A stretch of DNA of 64,000 bases from assembly GCA_049646585.1 (NCBI GenBank), contig JBARWC010000020.1, positions 1 to 64,000 of the forward strand, written 5' to 3'. The stretch comes from G025836975 sp049646585 (GTDB lineage Bacteria; Pseudomonadota; Gammaproteobacteria; Burkholderiales; Burkholderiaceae_B). This document shows positions 17,281 to 25,593 of the stretch, in pieces. Made by a program: the position numbers and the translations under genes. Positions within the stretch are counted from its first letter, which is position 1. Every line of letters starts with the position of its first letter. The notes beneath the pieces were generated by a model. It was given only the letters and a program-made list of their open reading frames with translations. It searched no databases and was not told the DNA's origin.

Positions 17281-18702
17281 ATGTCAGCGCGCAGCTTGTA
17301 TCAGAAGCTTGTGGACGCGCATACGGTAGCCAGGCTGGACGACCAGAATGTGCTGCTGTATGCCGATCTGCACTTAATGAACGAATACACCAGCCCCCAG
17401 GCGTTTGCGGGGCTGCATGAACAGGGGCGCGCGGTGTATGCGCCCGAGCAGAATGTGGCGGTGGTCAGTCACATCATTCCAACGCATGCGGTCAGGCCCC
17501 GCGTCATCGCCGATCCGGCGTCCGCCTTGCAGGCCAGCAACCTCAAGAACAACTGCCGGCGCCATGGCATACCTCTGTTCGATACGAACGATGCCTTGCA
17601 GGGCATCGAGCATGTCGTGGCCCCGGAGCATGGCATGATACGGCCGGGCATGGTCGTCATCTGCGGAGACAGCCACACCACCACCTACGGCGCCCTGGGC
17701 GCATTGGGCTTCGGCATCGGCACGTCGGATGTCGAGCATGTGCTGGCGACCCAGACGCTGGTGTATTGTCCGGCGGATACCATGCGCATACGTGTGGACG
17801 GCACGCTGCCTCTGGGTACGACCTCCAAGGACCTGATCCTGATGATCATCAGCCGCATCGGCGCCCAAGGCGCGCGCGGCTATGCCGTCGAGTTTTGCGG
17901 CTCGGCCATCGATGCCTTGTCCATCGAAGCGCGTTTCACCTTGTGCAATATGACAGTGGAGGCGGGCGCCCGGGGGGCGTTGATTGCGCCGGATCAGCTT
18001 GCCATCGACTACGTGCTTGCCAGGGCGCCTGACATCAGCGGCGACATCCGTCGGCAAGCCCTGGCGCATTGGGCCTCGCTGGTCAGCGACGCCGATGCGG
18101 TGTTCGACTGCGAGTACCGATACGATGCGTCCGACGTCGCTCCTTATATTACCTGGGGGACCAGCCCCGATCAGGCCATACCCGTGGATGGCGTCGTGCC
18201 GTCGCCGGCCGATTTGCCCGAGGGCGTGGCAAAGGCGTCGGCGCAGCAGGCTTTGCGCTATACCGGCTTGTCGGGCGGAATGGCGTTGCAGGGCGTTCCG
18301 GTGCAGCATGTCTTCATCGGTTCGTGCACCAATGGCCGCATCGAAGACTTGCGCGACGTGGCCCGGGTGGTGCGTGGCAAACAAGTCGCCCAAGGCGTCA
18401 GGGCCATGGTGGTGCCGGGGTCCGGCGCCGTCCGTGTCCAGGCGGAACAAGAGGGCATTGCCGACATCCTCCTCCAGGCCGGTTTCGAATGGCGGCAGCC
18501 GGGGTGTTCCATGTGCCTGGCGATGAACGACGACGTGCTGGCTCCTGGCCAGCGCTGCGCGTCGACCACCAATCGCAATTTCGAGGGCCGACAGGGGCGG
18601 GGCGCCATCACGCATCTGATGAGCCCGGCCATGGCCGCGGCCGCCGCCGTAACGGGCGTCATCACCGATGTCCGTACCCTTTCCACGCAGAAAATCCTAT
18701 GA
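17281..18702 (+). CDS. Aconitase-superfamily isomerase large subunit (LeuC-like)
   Basis: This 473-residue protein belongs to the LeuC/homoaconitase large-subunit family of 4Fe-4S hydro-lyases. It shows ICGDSHTTTYGALGALGFGIG near residues 123-143 and the cluster cysteines in VFIGSCTNGRIEDLRD and GCSMCLAMNDD. It overlaps the small-subunit gene by 4 bp. No leuB or other leucine gene is nearby and the pair has its own divergent LysR regulator, so it may act on another 2- or 3-hydroxy diacid such as a methylmalate. True LeuCD cannot be excluded. Confidence 0.82.
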   Translation: MSARSLYQKLVDAHTVARLDDQNVLLYADLHLMNEYTSPQAFAGLHEQGRAVYAPEQNVAVVSHIIPTHAVRPRVIADPASALQASNLKNNCRRHGIPLFDTNDALQGIEHVVAPEHGMIRPGMVVICGDSHTTTYGALGALGFGIGTSDVEHVLATQTLVYCPADTMRIRVDGTLPLGTTSKDLILMIISRIGAQGARGYAVEFCGSAIDALSIEARFTLCNMTVEAGARGALIAPDQLAIDYVLARAPDISGDIRRQALAHWASLVSDADAVFDCEYRYDASDVAPYITWGTSPDQAIPVDGVVPSPADLPEGVAKASAQQALRYTGLSGGMALQGVPVQHVFIGSCTNGRIEDLRDVARVVRGKQVAQGVRAMVVPGSGAVRVQAEQEGIADILLQAGFEWRQPGCSMCLAMNDDVLAPGQRCASTTNRNFEGRQGRGAITHLMSPAMAAAAAVTGVITDVRTLSTQKIL

Positions 18703-19343
18703 ACGACAGCCTACGCATCAGCGGGGTGGCGGCCCCTTTGCCGCTGGCCAACCTGGATACCGACCAGATCATGCCCAAGCAGTTTCTGCGCGGCATCGAC
18801 AAAAGCGGCCTGGACGCCGGCGTCTTCTACGATATGCGTTTCGACGAGAGGGGGCGCAAGCGCGACGATTTCGTTCTGAACCGGCCGGAATACGCTCAAA
18901 CCCGCGTGCTGGTGGCGGGCTCGAACTTCGGTTGCGGATCCAGTCGCGAGCATGCCGTGTGGGGCTTGCAGCAATTCGGCATACAGGCGGTGATCGCATC
19001 GAGCTTCGCCGAGATCTTCCACGCCAACGCCATGAACAACCGGCTATTGCTGGTGGTGCTGACCGAGCCCGAGGTGCAGGCCATCATGGCCGACGCCGGC
19101 CGGCCCGAAACATCCCGGGTCGATATCGATATCCAGGCCATGACGGTGCGCAGCCATAGTTGCAAGGCGAGCTTCACCCTGGCGCCCAGGCATCGCCACA
19201 TGTTTCTTGAAGGCCTGGACATGATAGGCGCGACCCTGGAGCATAAGCCCGCCATCGATGCCTTTGCCGCAAGGCATGGGGATATGTACCCGTGGCTCAA
19301 GAATGTGGCCGGCCGCAGCTACGACCGCCTGCAACGAGCCTGA
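18699..19343 (+). CDS. Aconitase-superfamily isomerase small subunit (LeuD-like)
   Basis: This 214-residue protein is the swivelling small subunit that completes the LeuC-like enzyme. It contains the family features PLANLDTDQIMPKQFL near residues 14-29, VLVAGSNFGCGSSREHAVW near 67-85 and the SSFAEIFHANAMNNRLL segment. The ATG at 18699 overlaps the large-subunit stop (ATGA), which implies coupled translation. A longer open frame to the left is a shadow of the large subunit. Confidence 0.85.
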   Translation: MNDSLRISGVAAPLPLANLDTDQIMPKQFLRGIDKSGLDAGVFYDMRFDERGRKRDDFVLNRPEYAQTRVLVAGSNFGCGSSREHAVWGLQQFGIQAVIASSFAEIFHANAMNNRLLLVVLTEPEVQAIMADAGRPETSRVDIDIQAMTVRSHSCKASFTLAPRHRHMFLEGLDMIGATLEHKPAIDAFAARHGDMYPWLKNVAGRSYDRLQRA

Positions 19344-19360
19344 TCCGTCAGGCGGGGACG

Positions 19361-19399
19361 AAAAAAAGCCAGGCTTTTGCGGACAAGCCTGGCTTTTTT
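19361..19399. terminator. Bidirectional terminator between leuD-like and GST genes
   Basis: AAAAAAAGCCAGGCTT, an 8-nt loop and AAGCCTGGCTTTTTT make a long stem with A/T tails on both sides, between two convergent genes. Confidence 0.85.
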
Positions 19400-19413
19400 G
19401 CATTGCGTTGCCG

Positions 19414-20028
19414 TCAGTTCTGGACCGGCACCGTTGCCACGAAAGAAGGCCGGGCTTGCAGCTTTTCGTCCAGCCGTTGCAGGTTGCCGTACTTGGAGCG
19501 CCAATTGAGTTCGGGGAAGCGCAGGTCCAGATAGCCCAGCGCGCATCCGACGGCCACGTCGGCCAGACTGAAATTGACGCCCATGCAGAAGGGCTGGTCA
19601 TCCAGGCTTTTGTTCATGGAATCCAGTGCCACGTTGATCTTCTTGTATTGGCGGTCTATCCAGTCCTGGCTGCGCAGCTCTGGCGGACGTTTGTTGATTT
19701 CGATGTTGATGGCTACCGCGGCGTCGAGCACGCCGTCGGCGATGGCTTCCCAGCACTTGGTTGCCGCGCGATCACGGCCCGGCTGCGGAATCAGGCGGCC
19801 GACCGGAGAAAGCGTATCCAGGTATTCGACAATGACCCGGGAATCGAACAAGCTGCCGTTGTCGTCCATGAGCAGACAGGGCACTTTCCCCAAGGGGTTA
19901 TGGACTTGTATCTGTGTATTGTCGGCCCACACGTTCTCGAGTACGAATTCGTATTCGAGCTTCTTCTCCGCCATTACGACGCGTACTTTGCGGACGTAAG
20001 GACTAGTGAGAGAACCAATAAGTTTCAT
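19414..20028 (-). CDS. Glutathione S-transferase family protein
   Basis: This 204-residue protein has a thioredoxin-like N-terminal domain (MKLIGSLTSPYVRKVRVVMA, with the active-site serine near residue 9) and the cis-proline/GSH-binding segment GKVPCLLMDDNGSLFDSRVI near residues 48-67, followed by an all-helical C-terminal domain. It resembles the YibF/stringent-starvation-like soluble GSTs of betaproteobacteria. Substrate unknown. It is a single gene; the 286 bp to purB on its right hold only promoter-like AT-rich sequence. Confidence 0.85.
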   Translation of the reverse strand: MKLIGSLTSPYVRKVRVVMAEKKLEYEFVLENVWADNTQIQVHNPLGKVPCLLMDDNGSLFDSRVIVEYLDTLSPVGRLIPQPGRDRAATKCWEAIADGVLDAAVAINIEINKRPPELRSQDWIDRQYKKINVALDSMNKSLDDQPFCMGVNFSLADVAVGCALGYLDLRFPELNWRSKYGNLQRLDEKLQARPSFVATVPVQN

Positions 20029-20314
20029 GGCAAAGTTAGGAAGTTACAGGCAAAAAAAAGTATAGCAGGATACTGTTGCAGATTCGTCGCAAATGGGGGG
20101 ACAAAACCGCTACCTAAGGGTATACCTATGCAATGTGTCGTTTATATGCTTATTCGTGCCTGGGGGTGTGACATTTGGGGAAAAGTCGAGTAGGCGAAAT
20201 CCGCCATACAGGCTTGTAATTGTTCAGCTTATATTCAGCTTGTGGGCTGCGCGAGAGCTGGATGATAGTGCCGGGTGATAGAATTCTGGCTTGATTTCAT
20301 TTACCCGTACTGCA

Positions 20315-21691
20315 ATGCAAATAGCCCCAGAATTAAGCCTGCTCAATGCCTTGTCGCCCTTGGATGGCCGCTACGCCGCCAAAGGCCAGGCGCTGCGCCA
20401 CACCTTGTCCGAAGCCGCTTTCATGGCGCACCGCGTCGAGGTCGAAGTGGCCTGGCTGCTGGGCCTGTCCGAAGCCGGCTTGCCTGAGCTACCGGCTTTC
20501 TCCGTAGAATCGAAAACCCTGCTGAAAGCACTGGTCGATGATTTCTCGGAAGCCGATGCGGCCCGAATCAAGGAAATCGAACGAACCACCAACCACGACG
20601 TCAAGGCGGTCGAGTACTGGCTGAAGGAACGCGTGGCGGGCAATGCCCAACTGTCCGCCGCTGCGGAGTTCATTCATTTTGCCTGCACCTCCGAAGACAT
20701 CAACAACGCTTCGCACGCGTTGATGCTGACGCGCGCGCGATCCGAATTCATCGTGCCGCGCCTGACCGAATTGTGCGAGCACCTGAAGACGCTTGCCCGC
20801 CAGTTTGCCGACCAGCCCATGTTGTCGCGCACCCATGGCCAGCCGGCCAGCCCCACCACGCTGGGCAAGGAATTCGCCAACGTCGCGGCCCGCCTCGACC
20901 GCGCCATCGCCGCCGTCAAGGCCGTGCAGCCGCTGGCCAAGATGAACGGCGCCACGGGCAACTACAACGCCCACATGTCGGCCTATCCGGAAATCGATTG
21001 GCCGGCCTTCAGCGCTGGTGTGCTGGGCAGCCTGGGGCTGGAACAGAACCCGTATTCCATACAGATCGAGCCGCATGACTGGATGGCGGCCCTGTTTGAC
21101 GCCGTTGCGCGCGCCAACACCATCATTCTGGATCTGGATCGCGACATCTGGGGCTATGTTGCGCTGGGCTATTTCAAGCAGCGCCTGAAAGAAGGCGAAG
21201 TCGGCTCGTCCACCATGCCGCACAAGGTCAATCCCATCGACTTCGAGAACTCAGAAGGCAATTTGGGGCTGGCCAATGCCGTGCTGCGCCACCTGTCCGA
21301 GAAGCTGCCCGTATCGCGCTGGCAGCGCGACCTGACCGACTCGACCGTGTTGCGCAACCTGGGCGTGGCCTTCGGTTATTGCGCCGTCGCCTACGACGCC
21401 TGCCTGCGCGGCCTGCACAAGCTGGAGCTGAATGCCGCGGCCATCGACAAGGACATCGACGAATGCTGGGAAGTCCTGGCCGAGCCGGTGCAGACGGTGA
21501 TGCGCCGCTATGGCCTGCCGCAACCCTACGAGCAATTGAAGGCGCTGACGCGCGGCAAGGGCATCAACCGCGAAGGGCTGACCGAGTTCATCGGCAAGCT
21601 GGATTTGCCCGAAGAACCCAAGGCCCGCCTGCTGGCCATGACCCCGCGCAGCTACATCGGCCTGGCGGCCGAATTGGCCAAGAAGATATAG
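20315..21691 (+). CDS. purB: Adenylosuccinate lyase PurB
   Basis: PurB catalyses two fumarate-releasing steps in purine synthesis. The 458-residue protein begins MQIAPELSLLNALSPLDGRY, the usual PurB N-terminus, which supports the ATG at 20315 over the in-frame TTG at 20291. Family signatures include SRTHGQPASPTTLGKEFAN near residues 170-188 and GSSTMPHKVNPIDFENSEGN with the flexible-loop serine. A possible extended -10 (TGATAGAAT, about 20273-20281) lies 30-40 bp upstream. Confidence 0.96.
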   Translation: MQIAPELSLLNALSPLDGRYAAKGQALRHTLSEAAFMAHRVEVEVAWLLGLSEAGLPELPAFSVESKTLLKALVDDFSEADAARIKEIERTTNHDVKAVEYWLKERVAGNAQLSAAAEFIHFACTSEDINNASHALMLTRARSEFIVPRLTELCEHLKTLARQFADQPMLSRTHGQPASPTTLGKEFANVAARLDRAIAAVKAVQPLAKMNGATGNYNAHMSAYPEIDWPAFSAGVLGSLGLEQNPYSIQIEPHDWMAALFDAVARANTIILDLDRDIWGYVALGYFKQRLKEGEVGSSTMPHKVNPIDFENSEGNLGLANAVLRHLSEKLPVSRWQRDLTDSTVLRNLGVAFGYCAVAYDACLRGLHKLELNAAAIDKDIDECWEVLAEPVQTVMRRYGLPQPYEQLKALTRGKGINREGLTEFIGKLDLPEEPKARLLAMTPRSYIGLAAELAKKI

Positions 21692-21753
21692 CGTGTGTTT
21701 TTGACTTGCGGCAGCAGTCTTTTTTGAGTTAGAATCTTTTTCTTTGCAGCGAT

Positions 21754-21829
21754 GGGCTGTTAGCTCAGTTGGTAGAGCAGCGGACTCTTAATCCGTAGGT
21801 CGACAGTTCGAGCCTGTCACAGCCCACCA
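21754..21829 (+). tRNA. tRNA-Lys (anticodon CTT)
   Basis: A full cloverleaf is visible: acceptor GGGCTGT paired with ACAGCCC, D arm GCTC..GAGC, anticodon arm CGGACTCTTAATCCG with anticodon CTT, T arm with GTTCGAGCC, and an encoded CCA at 21827-21829. Its 3' part is the insertion site of the adjacent prophage remnant, which regenerates an intact tRNA gene. Confidence 0.96.
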
Positions 21830-21830
21830 G
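21785..21830 (+). repeat. attL: 46-bp direct repeat at the tRNA-Lys 3' end
   Basis: The sequence from the anticodon loop to one base past CCA (21785-21830) is repeated exactly at 25729-25774. Bases immediately outside differ at both ends. This is the normal signature of integration by a tyrosine recombinase into a tRNA gene. Confidence 0.93.
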
Positions 21831-21918
21831 TAAAATCAAGCACTTAGGCCAATTCTTCGGAGTTGGCCTTTTGCTTTTATGAGGCGCGATATGAGACACT
21901 GCCTCATATCCAGTAGTG

Positions 21919-22989
21919 CTAGGCTCCGATTTTTATCCGATTGGGGGCGACAGATTCCCGCCACCTGGACTTGACGTAGATTTCTGTCGTGGCCTTGTCT
22001 TTGTGGCCGCACAGCATCTGTATGCGCTCGATGGCCTCCCCGGCCAACCACATATCGGTCGCTCCTTTGCCTTTTAAGTCCCGGAAGCCAAACGGTTCAA
22101 GAGACGGCACTTTCGCTTTTGCCTTGGTTTGTGCGCGGCGGAGCATGGCGTCGATTCCGGTATAGGTGTACGGCAGGCCCTTTCGAGTATGGACAATGGG
22201 CCGGTGCAGCACAGGGATTTCCCCAATAGCTGCCTCGATCAGGCCCAGCAATTCCCCATCCAGCGTGATTTCAAGCACTCGCTGGGTCTTGTTCTGCTTG
22301 ACTCGCAATACTTTCCCATCGCCCTTGACCCGCACATTCGTCGGAGTCCAGCCCAGAATATCACTCTCGGGGCGTTGTAGCGTTCGGTACGTTAGTTCCA
22401 TCATGAGCTTCACTTGCTTGGGGGCGGTTGCATATACGGCCCGGTATTCAGCGTCCGTAACATAGCGATCGCGCGATTTCTCCGAGTTTCGTTTGACACC
22501 GGACGCTTGCATGCACGGATTTATCTTCAGGCTGGTTTGCCCTGTTCGCATCAGCCACGACAGGCATGACGACAGGCACGATTTTTCGCGGTTCGCCCGC
22601 GTTGGCCTGCCCGCTCGCTTTCCTTCGTCCAGATACGTTTGGACCACGACGGGCGTTATTTGCTCAGGCAACAGCTTGCCGAAGAACACCTTCAGCTCCA
22701 CAGCGTTTTGCGTGTAGTCACTGAGCGTTCTTTGCGCCAGGTCTTTTGCCTTGACTCTGGCCCGGCAGTCGGCCAGGAACATATCCAGCCAGTACGAGAC
22801 CGTCCCGTACATGTCGCCTGGATCGTTGTATGTTCTGGCAATCTTTTTGGCCTCAGCCACATCAGTGCCGACATTCTCCCATCTGCCGTCCCGGTGACGG
22901 TACCAGAACTTGTTGCGGCTCCAGGAGAGCCGCGAACCCGCCAAACCAAACGGATCCCCGCCGCGTAATTCGAGTCTGCTATCGCACAT
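21919..22989 (-). CDS. Phage-type tyrosine recombinase (integrase)
   Basis: This 356-residue protein has an N-terminal arm-binding region (NKFWYRHRDGRW), a core-binding SAM-like domain and a C-terminal catalytic domain. Likely catalytic residues are the arginine in TLQRPESDILGW, the second arginine in FGFRDLKGKGA, the histidine in MLCGHKDKATTEIY and the tyrosine of that motif. Its 3' end lies 89 bp from attL, the usual place for an integrase. The ATG at 22989 directly abuts AGGGG, too close for a good ribosome-binding site, and the first 20 or so residues may be vector sequence from an old junction; the true start may lie a little further in. Confidence 0.88.
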   Translation of the reverse strand: MCDSRLELRGGDPFGLAGSRLSWSRNKFWYRHRDGRWENVGTDVAEAKKIARTYNDPGDMYGTVSYWLDMFLADCRARVKAKDLAQRTLSDYTQNAVELKVFFGKLLPEQITPVVVQTYLDEGKRAGRPTRANREKSCLSSCLSWLMRTGQTSLKINPCMQASGVKRNSEKSRDRYVTDAEYRAVYATAPKQVKLMMELTYRTLQRPESDILGWTPTNVRVKGDGKVLRVKQNKTQRVLEITLDGELLGLIEAAIGEIPVLHRPIVHTRKGLPYTYTGIDAMLRRAQTKAKAKVPSLEPFGFRDLKGKGATDMWLAGEAIERIQMLCGHKDKATTEIYVKSRWRESVAPNRIKIGA

Positions 22990-23517
22990 CCCCTAAAATC
23001 ATCACCGCCCACCGACTCCGCGCTCGCGGCAGGCTGAGCCAAATGTGGCAAGCTCAAATGTAGCAAGCTGCTCAAATGTTGCAAGCTCTGGGTTGCAAGC
23101 TCCGCACATTCGGCGGGCTGGCCGTAGCGGGCGAGTAGGGCGCGGGAATAAGCCTCCGGCGTGGGCCATGTCTGCGAGTCGTAAAACGCCGCGAGTTCTT
23201 CGGTGCTCGGCACCTTCACCTGCTCGGCAGCTAGAGTAGCTGGCGGTGTGCAATCCGGGCAGGGCTCCGCGCTCAGGATGTTTCCGACTATTCCATTGTC
23301 GTTGCATGTAGCGCACGGCTCGGCGGGTTGTGGGGCTGACGGCGCGGCGTATTCGACCAAACAGCCCATCTCTACTGCACGATCATGGTGCGACCAGTCT
23401 GTTGTCCAGCCGAACCACCGTTCGCCGTTTGATTCAGACCAGCGCCACGCCACAGCCTCCCCGCGCTGCTGTCGCTCTCGCCATTCAAGCGCATCCTTCC
23501 AGCCCTCTTCGTAGACG
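22990..23517 (-). pseudogene. Fragment of a phage protein with a CxxC pair
   Basis: An open frame without a convincing start reads leftwards from about 23517. It contains WKDALEWRERQQRGEAVAWR, a segment WRWSESNGERWFGWTTDWSH, and a possible zinc-binding CATCNDN..CPDC. This looks like a phage protein of unknown function as seen near integrases of Burkholderiales prophages. The frame runs on into the integrase region to 22692 without conserved sequence, and the 5' end is probably lost at a deletion junction near 23517. Confidence 0.45.
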
Positions 23518-23624
23518 GGGCGATATTGCTGCTGCCGGTCGTGGGCGATGGCTTGGCGGGTATCGCTGGAGCCATTGCGGCTCTTGTGGGGGCGTGGGCG
23601 GCGGTCAAGGGAATCTTGAAATGA
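23511..23624 (+). pseudogene. Possible holin C-terminal remnant
   Basis: A plus-strand frame ending at 23624 encodes a hydrophobic stretch, DGAILLLPVVGDGLAGIAGA, followed by IAALVGAWAAVKGILK. Its stop overlaps the endolysin ATG (ATGA), as is common for holin-endolysin pairs. No ATG or good start is present upstream, so the N-terminus seems to be missing at the same junction that broke the minus-strand gene. Holin identity is inferred only from hydrophobicity and position. Confidence 0.35.
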
Positions 23625-24139
23625 GCGGCCGCGTGAAACTTGCGGCGGCGGTTAGCGCAGCGGCAATCGGTATAGCCGCTGGCTTCGTTCCGCCCCACGA
23701 AGGCCGCAGTTTGGTCGCCTACTTGGACCCGATACGCATTCCCACGATATGCGAGGGCTGGACACGCGGCGTCAAGTTGGGCGACGTGGCCACGGATGCC
23801 GAGTGCGACGAATTGACGCTTCAAGGCTTACGGGAAGCTGACGCCATTTTCACGCGCTGGGTGCCTGAATGGGTGCGGGCCAGCATGTCAGCGTCAAGCT
23901 ACGCGGCGTTCCTGTCCTTTCTCTACAACGTCGGGCCAGGCGGGAAGGGCGTCAAGGACGGTTTTGTGTGGCTCAAGTCTGGGCGCCACTCGACCATGCT
24001 GGCGCGACTACAGGTCGGCGACGTGGCGGCCGCATGCCGGCAATTGCCAGCATGGGCGTCGGCTGGCGGCAAAAGGCTTCGAGGCCTGGTGATTCGACGT
24101 GATGCGGAGATGAAGCTATGCCTATCCGGAATCAATTAA
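23621..24139 (+). CDS. Phage lysozyme (GH24), SAR-type endolysin
   Basis: This 172-residue muramidase degrades the peptidoglycan at the end of the phage cycle. The catalytic spacing E-8-D-5-T of phage lysozymes is met by E27, D36 and T42 in HEGRSLVAYLDPIRIPT. The N-terminal 24 residues are weakly hydrophobic and rich in Ala/Gly (LAAAVSAAAIGIAAGF), which fits a signal-arrest-release anchor. The ATG at 23621 overlaps the upstream hydrophobic frame, and the stop lies 22 bp inside the Rz gene. An open frame beginning at 23330 would add unrelated sequence. Confidence 0.85.
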   Translation: MSGRVKLAAAVSAAAIGIAAGFVPPHEGRSLVAYLDPIRIPTICEGWTRGVKLGDVATDAECDELTLQGLREADAIFTRWVPEWVRASMSASSYAAFLSFLYNVGPGGKGVKDGFVWLKSGRHSTMLARLQVGDVAAACRQLPAWASAGGKRLRGLVIRRDAEMKLCLSGIN

Positions 24140-24627
24140 TTGGCGCGGCCGCGCTGGTGGCCGTAGCGTTCTCGGTCGGCTGGATAACTAATGGCTGGCG
24201 CAAGGATGCTGTCATAGCGGCCAATCAGGCCCAGCATGCCGGCGTGCTGGAAAGGCAGGCCCAAGCCGTCGTGGCGTCCGTGCAGGCCGCCCGCAGCGAA
24301 GAAGCACGGCGCACCGCCGTAATGGAGAAGGAACGTGATAATGCAATGGAACAATCCGAAGCGCTGGCCGCCGATCTGGCTGCTGGCGCTGCTGCTTCTG
24401 ACCGGCTGCGGCGGGAACTCAGTAAGCTACGTGCCCGCTACGCAAGCGGCATTTCCACCATTGCCGAGCGAAGCCAGGGTCAGCAGGGTACCGACACCAT
24501 CGGTTTGCTTGCCGAACTGTACGCGCGGATGGACGAGTCTGGGCGAGAAGTCGCTGGATACGCTGACCGGCTCAGAATCGCCGGAATGACCTGTGAACGA
24601 ATATACGATGAGACGCGCGGAAAATAA
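24118..24627 (+). CDS. Rz-like inner-membrane spanin
   Basis: This 169-residue protein has an N-terminal membrane anchor (IGAAALVAVAFSVGWITNG near residues 8-26) and a long charged coiled-coil periplasmic domain rich in Ala, Glu, Arg and Gln, as expected of an i-spanin (DUF2514/Rz type). It overlaps the endolysin gene and contains the Rz1 gene wholly within it in another frame. With Rz1 it would fuse inner and outer membranes during lysis. Confidence 0.8.
   Translation: MPIRNQLIGAAALVAVAFSVGWITNGWRKDAVIAANQAQHAGVLERQAQAVVASVQAARSEEARRTAVMEKERDNAMEQSEALAADLAAGAAASDRLRRELSKLRARYASGISTIAERSQGQQGTDTIGLLAELYARMDESGREVAGYADRLRIAGMTCERIYDETRGK
24341..24589 (+). CDS. Rz1-like outer-membrane spanin lipoprotein, nested in Rz
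   Basis: In the +1 frame inside the Rz gene, an 82-residue open frame starts at ATG 24341 and encodes a lipoprotein signal (WLLALLLLTGC) with the lipobox cysteine at about residue 23, followed by a proline-containing mature part. An embedded Rz1 in exactly this position is a hallmark of phage spanin pairs. An alternative start is the GTG at 24335. Confidence 0.75.
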   Translation: MQWNNPKRWPPIWLLALLLLTGCGGNSVSYVPATQAAFPPLPSEARVSRVPTPSVCLPNCTRGWTSLGEKSLDTLTGSESPE

Positions 24628-24651
24628 TGAAACGGTGCGGCGGCTGTGTGG

Positions 24652-24799
24652 TTAGCGGTACGCCTGTTGCAGTCTCTCGTGCGCGTCACGTAGTTGCACA
24701 ACGGCCCGCGCGAGGTTGTTTGGCTTGCACCCAGCCTCCCGCGCAGCATCAGCCTGGCGTTCGCCATTGACCAGCACCAGCCGTGCTGCGGCCAGGATG
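24652..24799 (-). pseudogene. C-terminal fragment of a TrfB/KorA-like DNA-binding protein
   Basis: Reading leftwards from about 24799, the frame encodes AARLVLVNGERQADAAREAG followed by CKPNNLARAVVQLRDAHERL. This resembles the helix-turn-helix core of plasmid KorA/TrfB repressors (pattern AR-VLVDG-QA--A---G----AV). It ends at 24652 and begins where the SRAP gene loses similarity, so it appears joined to it by a deletion. Confidence 0.45.
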
Positions 24800-25196
24800 G
24801 GATGCCGGCCAGTAGCAGCGGATTGCCATCTTTCGGGCTGATGAACCACGGCTGCTTGTTCGGCTTCTCACCGGTCCACTCATACCATCCTTCGCACGGC
24901 ATGATGACCCGGTGTGCTAACAATGGTTCCCACATACGTGATCTTTTCAGGACCGTGGTCAGGTTTGCATTGCCGGTGGGCGGCTTTTTCCATGTTGGCC
25001 AAGGCGGCTTATATCCCCAGAAGAGAGTGTTCGCCTGCTCCGCGCCGTCGCCAAGGCGGTGCAGAACGAGCGGGCGGGTGCCGGGCGGCACGTTCGGGCT
25101 GGGCCGGAAGTCCAGCTCCATGTGTTCCAGCGGATTCCACCGGGTGTAGTCGAAATAGATTGCCGGATCGTTGTCCTGCTTTACGCGTCCGCACAT
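24797..25196 (-). pseudogene. Truncated SRAP (YedK/HMCES-like) protein
   Basis: SRAP proteins cross-link through Cys2 to abasic sites in single-stranded DNA and are often linked to the SOS response. The frame starts MCGRVKQDNDP, with the essential Cys2, and carries the HRVIMPCEGWYEW motif with the active-site glutamate. After PLLLAGI (about residue 130) similarity stops and the conserved distal HDRMP histidine motif is absent, while the frame drifts on to 24480 over the Rz gene. Roughly the last 40% of the protein is missing, so it is probably non-functional. Confidence 0.75.
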
Positions 25197-25220
25197 AGCT
25201 CGCTCCGAAAGACTGACGGC

Positions 25221-25529
25221 TTATCGTACACCGTAGCCTGGCCCCTTTGGCCTTGCATTACGCCCCTGGGCGATTTCATCGCGCCCGGCGTCTAGTCGGG
25301 CAAATTCCGCCTCGATCACACACGGCTCGGCTTCGAGGTCGCCCGATAGTTGCTCAACTGCCTCGACTATCTTCCCGTCCCGATCTCCCCAGCGCAGAAG
25401 CAGGCTGGACGACTGGACGACGATGGCCCGCAGCCGCTTGATTTCTCGCAGCAAAGTCATGGCGTCCTGGTGCTTCAGATTGCGCTCTTGTATCAAACGC
25501 AACTGGTCGCGGGTGAGGGGTGGTTTCAT
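25221..25529 (-). CDS. Small phage protein of unknown function
   Basis: Starting at ATG 25529, this 102-residue protein is charged and mostly helical (LRLIQERNLKHQDAMTLLRE near residues 9-28) and ends in a basic tail, ARPKGPGYGVR. I do not recognise the family with certainty. It is the gene next to the SOS-box-like site and directly upstream of the truncated SRAP gene, so the two may have been one SOS-controlled unit. A longer frame to 25676 would add a hydrophobic region that crosses the promoter and a terminator and is unlikely. Confidence 0.6.
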   Translation of the reverse strand: MKPPLTRDQLRLIQERNLKHQDAMTLLREIKRLRAIVVQSSSLLLRWGDRDGKIVEAVEQLSGDLEAEPCVIEAEFARLDAGRDEIAQGRNARPKGPGYGVR

Positions 25530-25540
25530 GGAACAAAAAA

Positions 25541-25556
25541 ACTGGTTAAATATACA
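25541..25556 (-). promoter_or_regulatory. LexA/SOS-box-like site
   Basis: CTGGTTAAATATACAG fits the LexA form CTG-N10-CAG with an AT-rich centre. It lies 12 bp before the ATG of the small minus-strand gene. A second copy of the half-site ATATACAGTA occurs 56 bp away (25605-25614; the first is 25549-25558) but lacks the opposite CTG. Confidence 0.5.
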
Positions 25557-25570
25557 GTATTTGTAGCACA

Positions 25571-25593
25571 AAAAAGCCCGCGCGGTGGCGGGC
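25571..25593 (-). terminator. Minus-strand terminator between the two ATATACAGTA repeats
   Basis: Read on the minus strand, GCCCGC, a 6-nt loop, GCGGGC and a run of five T form a terminator. It would stop transcripts entering from the right before the small SOS-linked gene. Confidence 0.65.
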
